From Lachnospiraceae bacterium UBA7143 (lineage in GTDB: Bacteria > Bacillota > Clostridia > Lachnospirales > Lachnospiraceae), in the NCBI GenBank assembly GCA_002491905.1, contig DKWV01000005.1, positions 1,576-41,666 of the forward strand: a DNA stretch of 40,091 nt, in the 5' to 3' direction. Positions 26,413-33,663 of this stretch are shown piece after piece. Positions within the stretch are counted from its first letter, which is position 1; each line of letters starts with the position of its first letter. The notes under the pieces were generated by a model. That model had not been told where the DNA came from. It worked only from the letters and a program-made list of their open reading frames with translations, and ran no database searches. Position numbers and translations under genes: made by a program.

Positions 26413-27480
26413 TTAGCCCAGTAAGGACAGTGCCAGCTGATTGCTCTGGTTTGCCTGAGACAGCATAGACGTACCAGCCTGCTGAAGGATATTGTTGTTG
26501 GAGTACTGAACCATCTCTGTAGCAATATCCGTGTCGCGGATAGCAGCCTCTGCGGACTGGGTGTTCTCCACGATGTTGTTCAGGTTGCTGATCGTGTGCT
26601 CCAGTCTGTTCTGGATTGCACCGAGATCAGATCTCTGCTGAGATACTAAGGACAGAGCACCCTTGATGAATGCATTCAGGGAGTTGAAGTCCTGAGCTGT
26701 TGCAACAGACTTGTCGGAACCTGCCACGCCTGACTTTAAGGACATAAAGCTGGTTACGAGTTTCAGTGCAACTGCACTTGTCATTGTAGCCTTGTTGTAC
26801 TTATTGTCAGAACCAATGGTAGAGAACGTGGTCGTAGTATTTGTTCCCGCCGCACCAATCATAACCTTCTGGGTACCTACCGTTGTAGCTGAGAATGTGG
26901 TAGAAACATAGCTAACGCCCTCATTCTTGGAAAGGTTATTGTAGGTAACCTTGGTGTACAGCTTGGTGTCAATGTTACGAGCCAGACCGTTCATGCTCAT
27001 GTTGTTGATGCTGATGTCGATGTGCTGACCAGCCTCTGCGCCAACCTGCAGGCCCTTCATGAAGGAACCGTCTAACAGGTTCATCTCGTTGAAGGTGGTC
27101 GTGCTCTGTACACGGTCAACTTCGCTCATGAGCTGTCTGATCTCAGACTGGATGGATGCACGGTCGGTTGTGGTCAGGGTTCCGTTCTCACCCTTAACAG
27201 CCAGCTCGTTCATTCTCTGGAGCATATCCTCAACTTCGTTCAGAGCGCCCTCAGCGGTCTGTACTACGCTGATACCGTCCTGTGCGTTAGCGGAAGCCTG
27301 TGTAAGACCTCTCACCTGTCTGCGCATCTTCTCGGAAATGGAGAGCCCTGCTGCGTCATCTGCTGCACGGTTGATCTTGTAACCGGAAGATAACTTCTCA
27401 GTAGACTTCGCCTGAGAGGATGTGGTCAGTCCTAACATTCTGTTAGAGTTCATCGCTGTAATGTTGTGTTTTACTACCAT
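26413..27480 (-). CDS. hag: Flagellin (filament subunit)
   Basis: 355 aa. The conserved D0-D1 N-terminus runs from MVVKHNITAMNSNRMLGLTT through LSSGYKINRAADDAAGLSIS. The C-terminal D1-D0 has LGAIQNRLEHTISNLNNI, DTDIATEMVQYSNNNIL and ends NQSNQLALSLLG. Between them (about residues 165-260) is a short variable region very rich in Thr and Ser, a plausible O-glycan site. No Cys is present. The ATG at 27480 has AAGGAGG 8 nt upstream; the open frame extends further but has no start signal. It is exported by the flagellar type III system with FliS as chaperone. A sigma-28 promoter and a GGA-rich leader indicate FliA and CsrA control. Confidence 0.97.
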   Translation of the reverse strand: MVVKHNITAMNSNRMLGLTTSSQAKSTEKLSSGYKINRAADDAAGLSISEKMRRQVRGLTQASANAQDGISVVQTAEGALNEVEDMLQRMNELAVKGENGTLTTTDRASIQSEIRQLMSEVDRVQSTTTFNEMNLLDGSFMKGLQVGAEAGQHIDISINNMSMNGLARNIDTKLYTKVTYNNLSKNEGVSYVSTTFSATTVGTQKVMIGAAGTNTTTTFSTIGSDNKYNKATMTSAVALKLVTSFMSLKSGVAGSDKSVATAQDFNSLNAFIKGALSLVSQQRSDLGAIQNRLEHTISNLNNIVENTQSAEAAIRDTDIATEMVQYSNNNILQQAGTSMLSQANQSNQLALSLLG

Positions 27481-27606
27481 ACTATATTCCTCCTTGAATT
27501 TTCTGCGGCATCCTTGCCGCCTGATTTGTTTTTGTGGTTCCGCATCCGTCCCGTCCGCTGACATCCGCCTTACCACTGACTTCAAGTAAGTATTTTACTT
27601 TACTTG
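27481..27606 (-). promoter_or_regulatory. Flagellin mRNA leader with clustered CsrA sites
   Basis: The roughly 125-nt leader holds eight GGA triplets on the coding strand. One lies in the loop of a GCGGC-AAGGAT-GCCGC hairpin (27520-27505), the classic CsrA target form. Two more lie in the AAGGAGGA ribosome site. Four others lie upstream in a GCGGATG/GCGGACGGGACGGATG stretch. A second hairpin (CAAGTAA/TTACTTG arms, 27606-27583) sits at the predicted mRNA 5' end and may protect the message. Confidence 0.8.
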
Positions 27607-27611
27607 TATTA

Positions 27612-27639
27612 TATATCGGTGGGAATCCGATATACTTTA
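27612..27639 (-). promoter_or_regulatory. Sigma-28 (FliA) promoter of the flagellin gene
   Basis: On the minus strand TAAA (27639-27636), 15 nt, ACCGATAT (ending at 27613): the TAAA-N15-GCCGATAT pattern with one mismatch. The -10 and the spacer form a perfect 8-bp inverted repeat (TATATCGG 27612-27619, CCGATATA 27627-27634). Confidence 0.9.
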
Positions 27640-27679
27640 GTCCCAAAGAAAATTTTTTCAAAAAATTTTTTCGGGGACT
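27639..27679. promoter_or_regulatory. Long AT-rich inverted repeat / UP-element upstream of the flagellin promoter
   Basis: Twenty-base arms meet around a 1-nt centre at 27659, with 3 mismatches. The arms contain A6-T6 and A6-T4 tracts and are capped by AGTCCC/GGGACT. The A/T tracts lie immediately upstream of the sigma-28 -35, as in an UP-element bound by the RNA polymerase alpha subunit. Read on the minus strand it also follows the chaperone gene and may help end the fliD-fliS transcript, though the U-run lies within the arms rather than after them. Confidence 0.6.
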
Positions 27680-27682
27680 TTT

Positions 27683-28159
27683 TTACTTCTTACTGTCATA
27701 AAACTGGGGCGCTACATAGTTTAAACTGTTCATATGGTTATAATAGTTCTGGCTCGCCTTGATCTTCGATGAAGCCTTCCCGATCTGCTGTCTGCTCGCC
27801 TTAAACCGATTCTCCGCCTGCACCTTATTGCGCATCCTGGCAGCGTTTATTCCCACCACTTTCTCAGTGATCTGGGCAATCAGCTGCTGCATCCGCTTAA
27901 TCTCTTCACGGTAAGCCGATTTATTCTCAATCAGCTCCTCCCGGATCCGATCATACACCGCCTCGAACCCCTCATCCAAAAGCTCCAGCTTCTCCGCCAG
28001 CTCACCCATCCTCTCCGAAGAGGCATCCAGCGCTTCCAGATCCAACTCTTCCTGTTTAAACAGACGCTCCTGCGCCTCATTTTCTTTACTGATCTCGTCG
28101 AGAATCCGGCTCTTTTTCTCCAGACTTTCCACAAGAACCTGCGCACTGCTCAGACTCAT
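27683..28159 (-). CDS. Coiled-coil flagellar chaperone-like protein (FliT/FlgN-like)
   Basis: 158 aa, almost entirely alpha-helical and charged, with heptad-like Leu/Ile spacing in residues 5-110. The C-terminus is polar and ends PQFYDSKK, reminiscent of the aromatic-plus-lysine tails of FlgN-type chaperones. No membrane segment or signal. It directly follows fliS (12 nt), the place of fliT in many flagellar operons, so an export chaperone for FliD or the hook-associated proteins is the likely role. Sequence alone does not prove the family. The ATG is preceded by AGAGGTGACGGC. Confidence 0.6.
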   Translation of the reverse strand: MSLSSAQVLVESLEKKSRILDEISKENEAQERLFKQEELDLEALDASSERMGELAEKLELLDEGFEAVYDRIREELIENKSAYREEIKRMQQLIAQITEKVVGINAARMRNKVQAENRFKASRQQIGKASSKIKASQNYYNHMNSLNYVAPQFYDSKK

Positions 28160-28171
28160 GCCGTCACCTCT

Positions 28172-28558
28172 CTACCCCTGCTGGCCGCCACGCTTCATAA
28201 CTTCCTTCCAGGTATCCCGGACGCTCCGCAGATGCGTATTGACTTCCTCCAGAATTGCCGTGTCCTTTTTCATGTTAGCCTCGAAAAGCCGCCTCAAAAG
28301 ATAGACGTAAATTCTGTCAAAGTCCTCCGCCACCGGGTACTTGTGATCCAGCGTATTACGAAACTCTTCTATAATACGCTGGGTCTTCTTAATGTTGTTG
28401 TGAGCTTTCTCAATCTCACCGTGCTCAATCGCCACAATGGCAATATTTACAAACTTAATCGCGCCCTCGTAAAGCAGCAGCGTAACTTCCGCCGGGGAAG
28501 CCGTCAAGATCTTATTCTGTGTGTACTCCGCAAAGGGATTGTGTGCCGGCATAGCCAT
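28172..28558 (-). CDS. fliS: Flagellin export chaperone FliS
   Basis: 128 aa, normal FliS length. Signature residues are NPFAEYTQNKILTASPAEVTLLLYEGAIKFV, split by family-conserved YxxN and LLYxGAI motifs, then IKKTQRIIEEFRNTLD and a helical C-terminus (LLRRLFEANMKKD). FliS binds the flagellin C-terminus to prevent premature assembly, and in Bacillus it also frees FliW from flagellin. AAGGAGG lies just before the ATG at 28558. It is in the flaG-fliD-fliS operon, 39 nt after fliD. Confidence 0.95.
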   Translation of the reverse strand: MAMPAHNPFAEYTQNKILTASPAEVTLLLYEGAIKFVNIAIVAIEHGEIEKAHNNIKKTQRIIEEFRNTLDHKYPVAEDFDRIYVYLLRRLFEANMKKDTAILEEVNTHLRSVRDTWKEVMKRGGQQG

Positions 28559-28597
28559 TCTCCTCCTTGATCCAACCTGCCATTCTTCTTATACGGA

Positions 28598-30844
28598 TCA
28601 GCCGCCGAACAGGCTGGAGAGCGAATTGTTCTTCGACTCCAGCTTCGAAAGCGCCGTCTCCATAGCAGAGAACTTCGCGTACCATTTGTCAATGTAATCG
28701 TTCAGTTTCTGCTCCTGCTCCTTGATCTTCGTGGTGTACTCGTCGTACTCCGTCTTCATCTTCTTATCGTTGTAGACAGTGAGGGCGCTGCTCAGCTTCG
28801 TAGCCGACATCTTATCCGCCAGCTCGTCGTGCATGTTGTTGGTCAGTCCCACGAAGAAATCCATCACCGTGTCAGGATCGGTAGCAATCATCGACTTCAG
28901 GATGTTGTCCTGCGCCTTGGTGGCGGCATCGTCCGCATCACCGCCAATATGGTAAGCGTTTCTCTCGTTCTCCTTCGCCTTAAAGTAACCAAGCGTCTCA
29001 ATTCCGAAATCCGCCAGATACATCTCTTTACCGTTTACATTGACGCCCTTGAGCATAACGGCCTTCATAGCCGAGGACACGTTGCTCAGCGTGCTGTCCC
29101 TGCGCAGGATGGAATCTTTGATCTTCTTCTCCCACTCTTCCACCTCGGTATCCGTCAGCGCATCTTTCTCCTCGGATGTCAGCGGCTCATAATCCTTCGC
29201 CGCCTCCGCATTGTACAGGGAATCCATCTCATTGATCAGTTCATTGTAGCTCTTGAAGAGATCCTTGATCATATCGTAGATGCCGTCTGTATCCGCAGTC
29301 GTGGACAGCGTGATCTCCTTGTTGGGATTTTCCTCCATAGCGGTAATGGTCATACCGTTTACAGTCAGCGTATTGTTATAGGAAGTATAATTCACACCGT
29401 TTAATACAAATTCCGCGTCGCGGCCCTGGATCTTGTGGGCTTCTTTCCCTTTCGTGTAATCGCTTGTATTCGTCAGGAAATCGTCCGCCGCCGCAATCTT
29501 CGCATCAACCTCATCCGTCACCTTATCTATGAGGGCCTGCGTTCCGTTTACCTTGATGTTATCGGGATCACTGTCGTCCACGGTAAACATGGCCGCATTT
29601 GCAGTAATCGTATCCTGATTCTTCTTCTTCGTCTCCTCGTTGGTGGCGATGGAATTTACATAATCGTAGCAGTCCTCCGCCTTCTTGATCTCCTTTTTGA
29701 CATTGTCAATGTCCGTCTTTTTCGCGGCAATCGCATCCGCGTCGGGAGGAACTGCCTTCTCCAGATCATCCAGCTCCTTCGTCAGCTTCTCCAGATCCTG
29801 ATACATGCCGTTTTTGCGCACCTTGACCTTGATTTCATTGCCCTCGTCATCCGTCTCCGGAGTGACGCCGTCATCCTTCATCTTGGTCTCTTCGACCTCT
29901 TCGCCGTAAATCCTGTCATAGAGAGCCGTCTTTAACTTGGCATAGTCCCCGTTATACGGCGCCTTGCTGACATCGCCGTAATCCGCAAAACCATCCAGTT
30001 CTTTCAGCTTTTTCTCGTTATATCTGTTTCCGTCGTCCAGCGCCTTTATAAAGTTAGTCAGTTCATCATTTTCCGTCTTATAAGCCAGCGCGCGGGCCGC
30101 CACCTCATCATCAATCACCTTCTGCCTCGCGGCCGTATCAGTCAGGTAGCTCTGCCACTTTTTATAATCCTTAACCTCCAGGCTGTCCGGGTCAGCGGGC
30201 GATGCCAGAAGTCCCAACGCGCCCAGCGCCTCAAAGCCTTTCTGGTCGTTTGCGGAGAGGAAGAAGTTCGCGTTCTTACCGGTATCCTTGGAGCTGATAT
30301 AGATACGCTGGTTACCCTCATCGAAATTCGCATTCAGGCCGGTTTCTTTAATTTTATCAACAAACTGATTGATCGTCATATCCTCGGACACATCAATCTT
30401 AACTTCCTGTCCCAGCGCACCGTTTACGCTGATGCTGCCCGTGCCGGTGAAACCAAGCTGCTTCAATGTAGCGCCGCCCCTGAAGCGCACGCCCTTGTCC
30501 GTCTCCAGATTCGCGCTGGTCAGGTAAGCCTGCTTCGCAAGCTGACTCACCTTAAGCGTATGCACACCGTCCACCGTATTCTCGCCGCTCACAACCTTGA
30601 CTGCGTTTGGATCTGAGACAGTTGTCTTTTTCTTTTTATAAGATCCCTGTAAGCGCATATCGTCCAGCTTCTGGTAAAAACTGTAGATCTTCGTATTCAG
30701 CGCCTTCCATGCATCCTGCTTCCAGGAATGCTTAATCTGCGCCTTCACCAGCTTCGTCTTCTTATAGCTCTGCGCTGAAGCCAGCTCATTGATAATGCTC
30801 TCAGTATCCAGACCTGAGTACATACCTGTAATTCTGATAGCCAT
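28598..30844 (-). CDS. fliD: Flagellar hook-associated protein 2 (filament cap)
   Basis: 748 aa, much longer than the roughly 450-550 aa of typical FliD. The N-terminal part has IRITGMYSGLDTESIINELA and VSGENTVDGVHTLKVSQLAKQA. The C-terminal part has IYDMIKDLFKSYNELINEMDSLYN, DSILRRDSTLSN and a coiled-coil tail (YTTKIKEQEQKLNDYIDKWYAKFSAMETALSKL). The extra length is a middle insert (about residues 230-480), charged, Asp/Lys-rich and helical, not in usual FliD proteins. FliD caps the filament and folds flagellin subunits at the tip. The insert may add a surface-exposed adhesive or coiled-coil domain. AGGAGG precedes the ATG. Confidence 0.95.
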   Translation of the reverse strand: MAIRITGMYSGLDTESIINELASAQSYKKTKLVKAQIKHSWKQDAWKALNTKIYSFYQKLDDMRLQGSYKKKKTTVSDPNAVKVVSGENTVDGVHTLKVSQLAKQAYLTSANLETDKGVRFRGGATLKQLGFTGTGSISVNGALGQEVKIDVSEDMTINQFVDKIKETGLNANFDEGNQRIYISSKDTGKNANFFLSANDQKGFEALGALGLLASPADPDSLEVKDYKKWQSYLTDTAARQKVIDDEVAARALAYKTENDELTNFIKALDDGNRYNEKKLKELDGFADYGDVSKAPYNGDYAKLKTALYDRIYGEEVEETKMKDDGVTPETDDEGNEIKVKVRKNGMYQDLEKLTKELDDLEKAVPPDADAIAAKKTDIDNVKKEIKKAEDCYDYVNSIATNEETKKKNQDTITANAAMFTVDDSDPDNIKVNGTQALIDKVTDEVDAKIAAADDFLTNTSDYTKGKEAHKIQGRDAEFVLNGVNYTSYNNTLTVNGMTITAMEENPNKEITLSTTADTDGIYDMIKDLFKSYNELINEMDSLYNAEAAKDYEPLTSEEKDALTDTEVEEWEKKIKDSILRRDSTLSNVSSAMKAVMLKGVNVNGKEMYLADFGIETLGYFKAKENERNAYHIGGDADDAATKAQDNILKSMIATDPDTVMDFFVGLTNNMHDELADKMSATKLSSALTVYNDKKMKTEYDEYTTKIKEQEQKLNDYIDKWYAKFSAMETALSKLESKNNSLSSLFGG

Positions 30845-30867
30845 TGTCTTTCCCTCCTACTCACTTC

Positions 30868-31320
30868 TTATAACTTTTCATCCACAAGAATCCCGGCCAT
30901 CTCCCAAATCTTCGCAATCATATCCAGAGTTTTCTCCGGTGGGAACTCCTTGATGACCTCCTTGGTTTCCTTATCCATGATTTTAATCATGATCCGGTTT
31001 GTGTCCTCATGAACGCCAAAAACAGCCTCTTCATTGCTGTTATTGATCTTTCTGTTCATCTCTGCAATCGCTTTTTTAAGCTGTTCGGACTTCTGCTGTT
31101 GAGCCTGTCTGGTACCCGCCGGCTGCTGCTGGCCGCCAGCCTCTCCGCCGCTCTTGTCGTCCTCCGGCTGGGTTCTTGTCACAGACGCGGTCGTGTCATC
31201 CACATTGACCGTCTGGCCATCCTCCGGAACTTCCGTGTTCACCGGTGTCACTGCCTGGGGTTTGGATGCCGTCTGTGCCTGATATGTCATGACACTGTTT
31301 AATGGTTCAATTGTTGCCAT
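30868..31320 (-). CDS. flaG: FlaG family protein
   Basis: 150 aa. The last 70 residues are the FlaG domain: MNRKINNSNEEAVFGVHED, then IMIKIMDKETKEVIKEFPPEK and IAKIWEMAGILVDEKL. The N-terminal half is low-complexity, rich in Gln, Thr and Gly, and probably disordered. FlaG affects filament length in other bacteria. The ATG at 31320 is chosen over the TTG at 31326 because GGAGGTGAT lies upstream. It is the first gene of flaG-fliD-fliS and is served by a sigma-28 promoter. Confidence 0.93.
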   Translation of the reverse strand: MATIEPLNSVMTYQAQTASKPQAVTPVNTEVPEDGQTVNVDDTTASVTRTQPEDDKSGGEAGGQQQPAGTRQAQQQKSEQLKKAIAEMNRKINNSNEEAVFGVHEDTNRIMIKIMDKETKEVIKEFPPEKTLDMIAKIWEMAGILVDEKL

Positions 31321-31417
31321 CGTCAATCACCTCCGTGTGATATAGTAAAATTTTATGGAATCGTCTCACGATAACGTCCGCCGCAGGCGTACAGACAGAC
31401 GCAATCTCTTGTAATCT

Positions 31418-31444
31418 ATATCGGAGAAAACTGATAAATATTTA
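31418..31444 (-). promoter_or_regulatory. Sigma-28 promoter of flaG-fliD-fliS
   Basis: On the minus strand TAAA (31444-31441), 15 nt, TCCGATAT (31425-31418). It matches the hag promoter in spacing and -10. It lies about 98 nt upstream of the flaG ATG. Confidence 0.88.
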
Positions 31445-31513
31445 GTAGGAAAAGAAAAAATCTTGAAAATGGTTCACGGCACATTCTGTAAGATCCCCGC
31501 CACTTATCACCGC

Positions 31514-31542
31514 TTTACTTCCATTCGGTTTTCCAGTATACT
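31514..31542 (+). promoter_or_regulatory. Sigma-A promoter of the second CgeB-like gene
   Basis: TTTACT (31514-31519), 17-nt spacer, TATACT (31537-31542), divergent from the flaG sigma-28 promoter. The whole 31321-31613 gap is this divergent control region, with no gene seen. Confidence 0.82.
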
Positions 31543-31613
31543 GCTTTTATGAAGCGACATTTATTTACTAAATTACATTAAGTTTATCAAGAATTGAAGG
31601 GGCTCTGTTTCCG

Positions 31614-32801
31614 ATGGAAATATTATTCTACCGCTACAACAGCATATGCGAGCCGGACATCATGCAGGTCTTCACGGATTTCGGCATCACGGTGCACACG
31701 GAAGAGCTGGAAATGCACAACAAGCAGACATCTCCCCGGGAGTGCGTCAAAAAGGTGTCCGAGTGGATCCTAAGCCGTTCTCTCGCCTTTGTGTTCAGCA
31801 TCAATTTCTTCCCTGCCGTCTCCTATACCTGTGAGAAATTAAAGGTTCCCTACGTCTGCTGGAGCGTGGATTCCCCGGTGCCGGAGCTGTTTTCCAACGC
31901 CCTGAAAAACAGATGCAACCGCGTCTTTCTGTTTGACAGGGCGCAGTACAACTTTTTCTCCCCCGTCAACCCGGAGTGCATTTACCATCTGCCCCTGGCC
32001 ACCAACGTGAAGCGCTGGGAAAAGGCCGTACTCGCCATGACCGAGGCGGATTACGCCTCCTACGGGGCGGACGTGTCCTTCGTGGGCTCCCTGTATACGG
32101 AAAAATGTAAGTACGATACGCTCGCCGGACTGCTCTCCCCGCACACCCGCGGCTTTGTGGACGGACTGGTCGAAGCCCAGCTCAAGGTCTTCGGCTGCAA
32201 TTTCATCCCTGAAAGCCTGACAGAAGAAGTGATCCGCGAGATTGTAAACACCGATCCCGGTTTTTACAGAAACGATGATGTTTATGCGGATGTATCCCGC
32301 TACCTCACGGCCCACCAGTACATCGGCATGAAACTTGCCGCCGTAGAGCGGGAGCGCACTTTAAACCGCCTCTCCGACCACTTTGACGTGGCCCTCTACA
32401 CCAGAAGCGACACTTCCCGTCTCCCCAAAGTCCACTGCCGGGGCGGCGTGAGCACCCTGACCGAAATGCCGAAGGTCTTTCAGGCGAGCAGAATCAACTT
32501 AAACATCACCATGCGCCCCATCGAGACAGGCCTTTCCCTGCGGATCTGGGATGTCCTCGGCTGCGGCGGTTTTCTCCTCACCAACTATCAGGCGGAAATC
32601 CCCGACTATTTTGAAATCGGGCGTGACCTCGAAACCTACGAATCTATGGATGAATTGGAAGAAAAAGTACGCTATTACCTGTCCCACGATGAGGAGCGGG
32701 TGGAAATTGCCATCAGCGGGTACGAAAAAGTGGCGAGATACCACACATACGAGATAAGACTTGCTCAGATGTTAAAGATACTTACCGATAATATGAAATA
32801 G
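31614..32801 (+). CDS. CgeB-like glycosyltransferase (copy 2)
   Basis: 395 aa and the same fold as copy 1. The N-terminal half has VFSINFFPAVSYTCEKLKVP and CWSVDSPVPELFSNAL. The C-terminal GT-B half has SFVGSLYTEKCKYD, INLNITMRPIETGLSLRIWD, LGCGGFLLTNYQAEI and YHTYEIRLAQM. It is transcribed against the flagellar genes on either side, between flaG and csrA, which suggests insertion into a flagellar locus and a role in modifying filament or surface proteins. The ATG has GGGG 11 nt upstream, a long spacing. It converges on csrA across a shared hairpin. Confidence 0.82.
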   Translation: MEILFYRYNSICEPDIMQVFTDFGITVHTEELEMHNKQTSPRECVKKVSEWILSRSLAFVFSINFFPAVSYTCEKLKVPYVCWSVDSPVPELFSNALKNRCNRVFLFDRAQYNFFSPVNPECIYHLPLATNVKRWEKAVLAMTEADYASYGADVSFVGSLYTEKCKYDTLAGLLSPHTRGFVDGLVEAQLKVFGCNFIPESLTEEVIREIVNTDPGFYRNDDVYADVSRYLTAHQYIGMKLAAVERERTLNRLSDHFDVALYTRSDTSRLPKVHCRGGVSTLTEMPKVFQASRINLNITMRPIETGLSLRIWDVLGCGGFLLTNYQAEIPDYFEIGRDLETYESMDELEEKVRYYLSHDEERVEIAISGYEKVARYHTYEIRLAQMLKILTDNMK

Positions 32802-32832
32802 CAATACTGAAAAAATATATACGCTTTTTACG

Positions 32833-32874
32833 GAGCGGGAACGCGGCGACGAAGATAATCCCCGCCCCGCGCTC
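32833..32874. terminator. Imperfect GC-rich hairpin between convergent cgeB-like gene and csrA
   Basis: Arms beginning GAGCG (32833) and ending CGCTC (32874) enclose further partial CGGG/CCCG pairing. On the plus strand it is followed by a T-rich CTTTATCTTATCC stretch. On the minus strand AAAAAGC and later T6 follow at a distance. It probably ends one or both transcripts. Confidence 0.45.
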
Positions 32875-32882
32875 TCTTTATC

Positions 32883-33101
32883 TTATCCTAACAGATTCTT
32901 CAGTGCTTCCATGCCGTCCACATCCCCGGCCTCCTTATTCGCACTCTGAATCTGCACATAAACCTCCTTGCGGTACACAGGCACTTCCCTCGGTGCGCTA
33001 ATGCCAAGCTTTACCTGTTCTCCCTTGATCTCAAGAACCGTGACTTCCACATTATTGTTAATCACAAGCGCTTCATTCTTCTTTCTGGATAAAGCTAACA
33101 T
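32883..33101 (-). CDS. csrA: Carbon storage / translational regulator CsrA
   Basis: 72 aa, typical CsrA. It starts MLALSRKKNEALVINNN, with the RNA-binding strands VTVLEIKGEQVKLGISAPREVPVYRKEVY and the conserved R in SAPREVPVYR. The C-terminus is short and helical. It represses translation by binding GGA motifs, here most probably those in the flagellin leader. The ATG follows the fliW stop directly (TAAATG), so CsrA is made together with its antagonist FliW. Last gene of the flgM-to-csrA set. Confidence 0.97.
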   Translation of the reverse strand: MLALSRKKNEALVINNNVEVTVLEIKGEQVKLGISAPREVPVYRKEVYVQIQSANKEAGDVDGMEALKNLLG

Positions 33102-33563
33102 TTACTCACCTGCCTTCTCTTTATTCGCATTCAAAATGTCATAGATGGGATATTTGACCAGATACTCATCCCCCTCCACGATCACCTGTGTCGCCAGCCG
33201 CTGTGCCGCATTGATTACAATGGGGCCCTTTAAATTTACGGTCATTTTCTTAATATCCTTCGGCACCGTCACCGTCACCATCACCAGAAGCTCCTCCGGC
33301 TGCAGCTCCCCGATATTTTTCAGGAGCTCATCATCCACCTCTGGATTATAGTCGGGCCGCACCATCAGCGGATCCATCACCGGCATCGCAAATGCCGGCT
33401 CCTGCAGGGACTGCAGCCAGTGAATTGTATCCGTGCCCTTCTCCTCATCATGAATCAGCGCAAAATCCTGCAGATCCGGGAAACCGATAATTCCGCCGGG
33501 GAAATGTATGATCTTATCGTCATCAATCGTAACCTCTCCGAATACCCTCGTTGTTATCTGCAT
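33102..33563 (-). CDS. fliW: Flagellar assembly factor FliW (CsrA antagonist)
   Basis: 153 aa, normal FliW. Signature stretches are DDDKIIHFPGGIIGFPDLQDFALI, FAMPVMDPLMVRPDYNPEV and LKGPIVINAAQRLATQVIV. FliW binds either CsrA or flagellin, so CsrA is released onto the hag leader only when intracellular flagellin is titrating FliW away. It is directly followed by csrA. A 100-nt gap (33564-33663) separates it from flgL; I saw only a small GCTGC/GCAGC hairpin there and no clear promoter. Confidence 0.97.
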   Translation of the reverse strand: MQITTRVFGEVTIDDDKIIHFPGGIIGFPDLQDFALIHDEEKGTDTIHWLQSLQEPAFAMPVMDPLMVRPDYNPEVDDELLKNIGELQPEELLVMVTVTVPKDIKKMTVNLKGPIVINAAQRLATQVIVEGDEYLVKYPIYDILNANKEKAGE

Positions 33564-33663
33564 ACCTATTTTCCTTTCCTTGTCATCACATGCTAGTTCG
33601 CCGCATTCGCAGAATCGCTGCTTCGCAGCCTGTTTCTCGTGTAACTGCCCGGCTCATTGCTTA

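Noticed and set aside
31321..31613. Missed small gene in the flaG / CgeB-like gap
   Set aside because: Only divergent promoters are visible. No open frame with a ribosome site was found on either strand.
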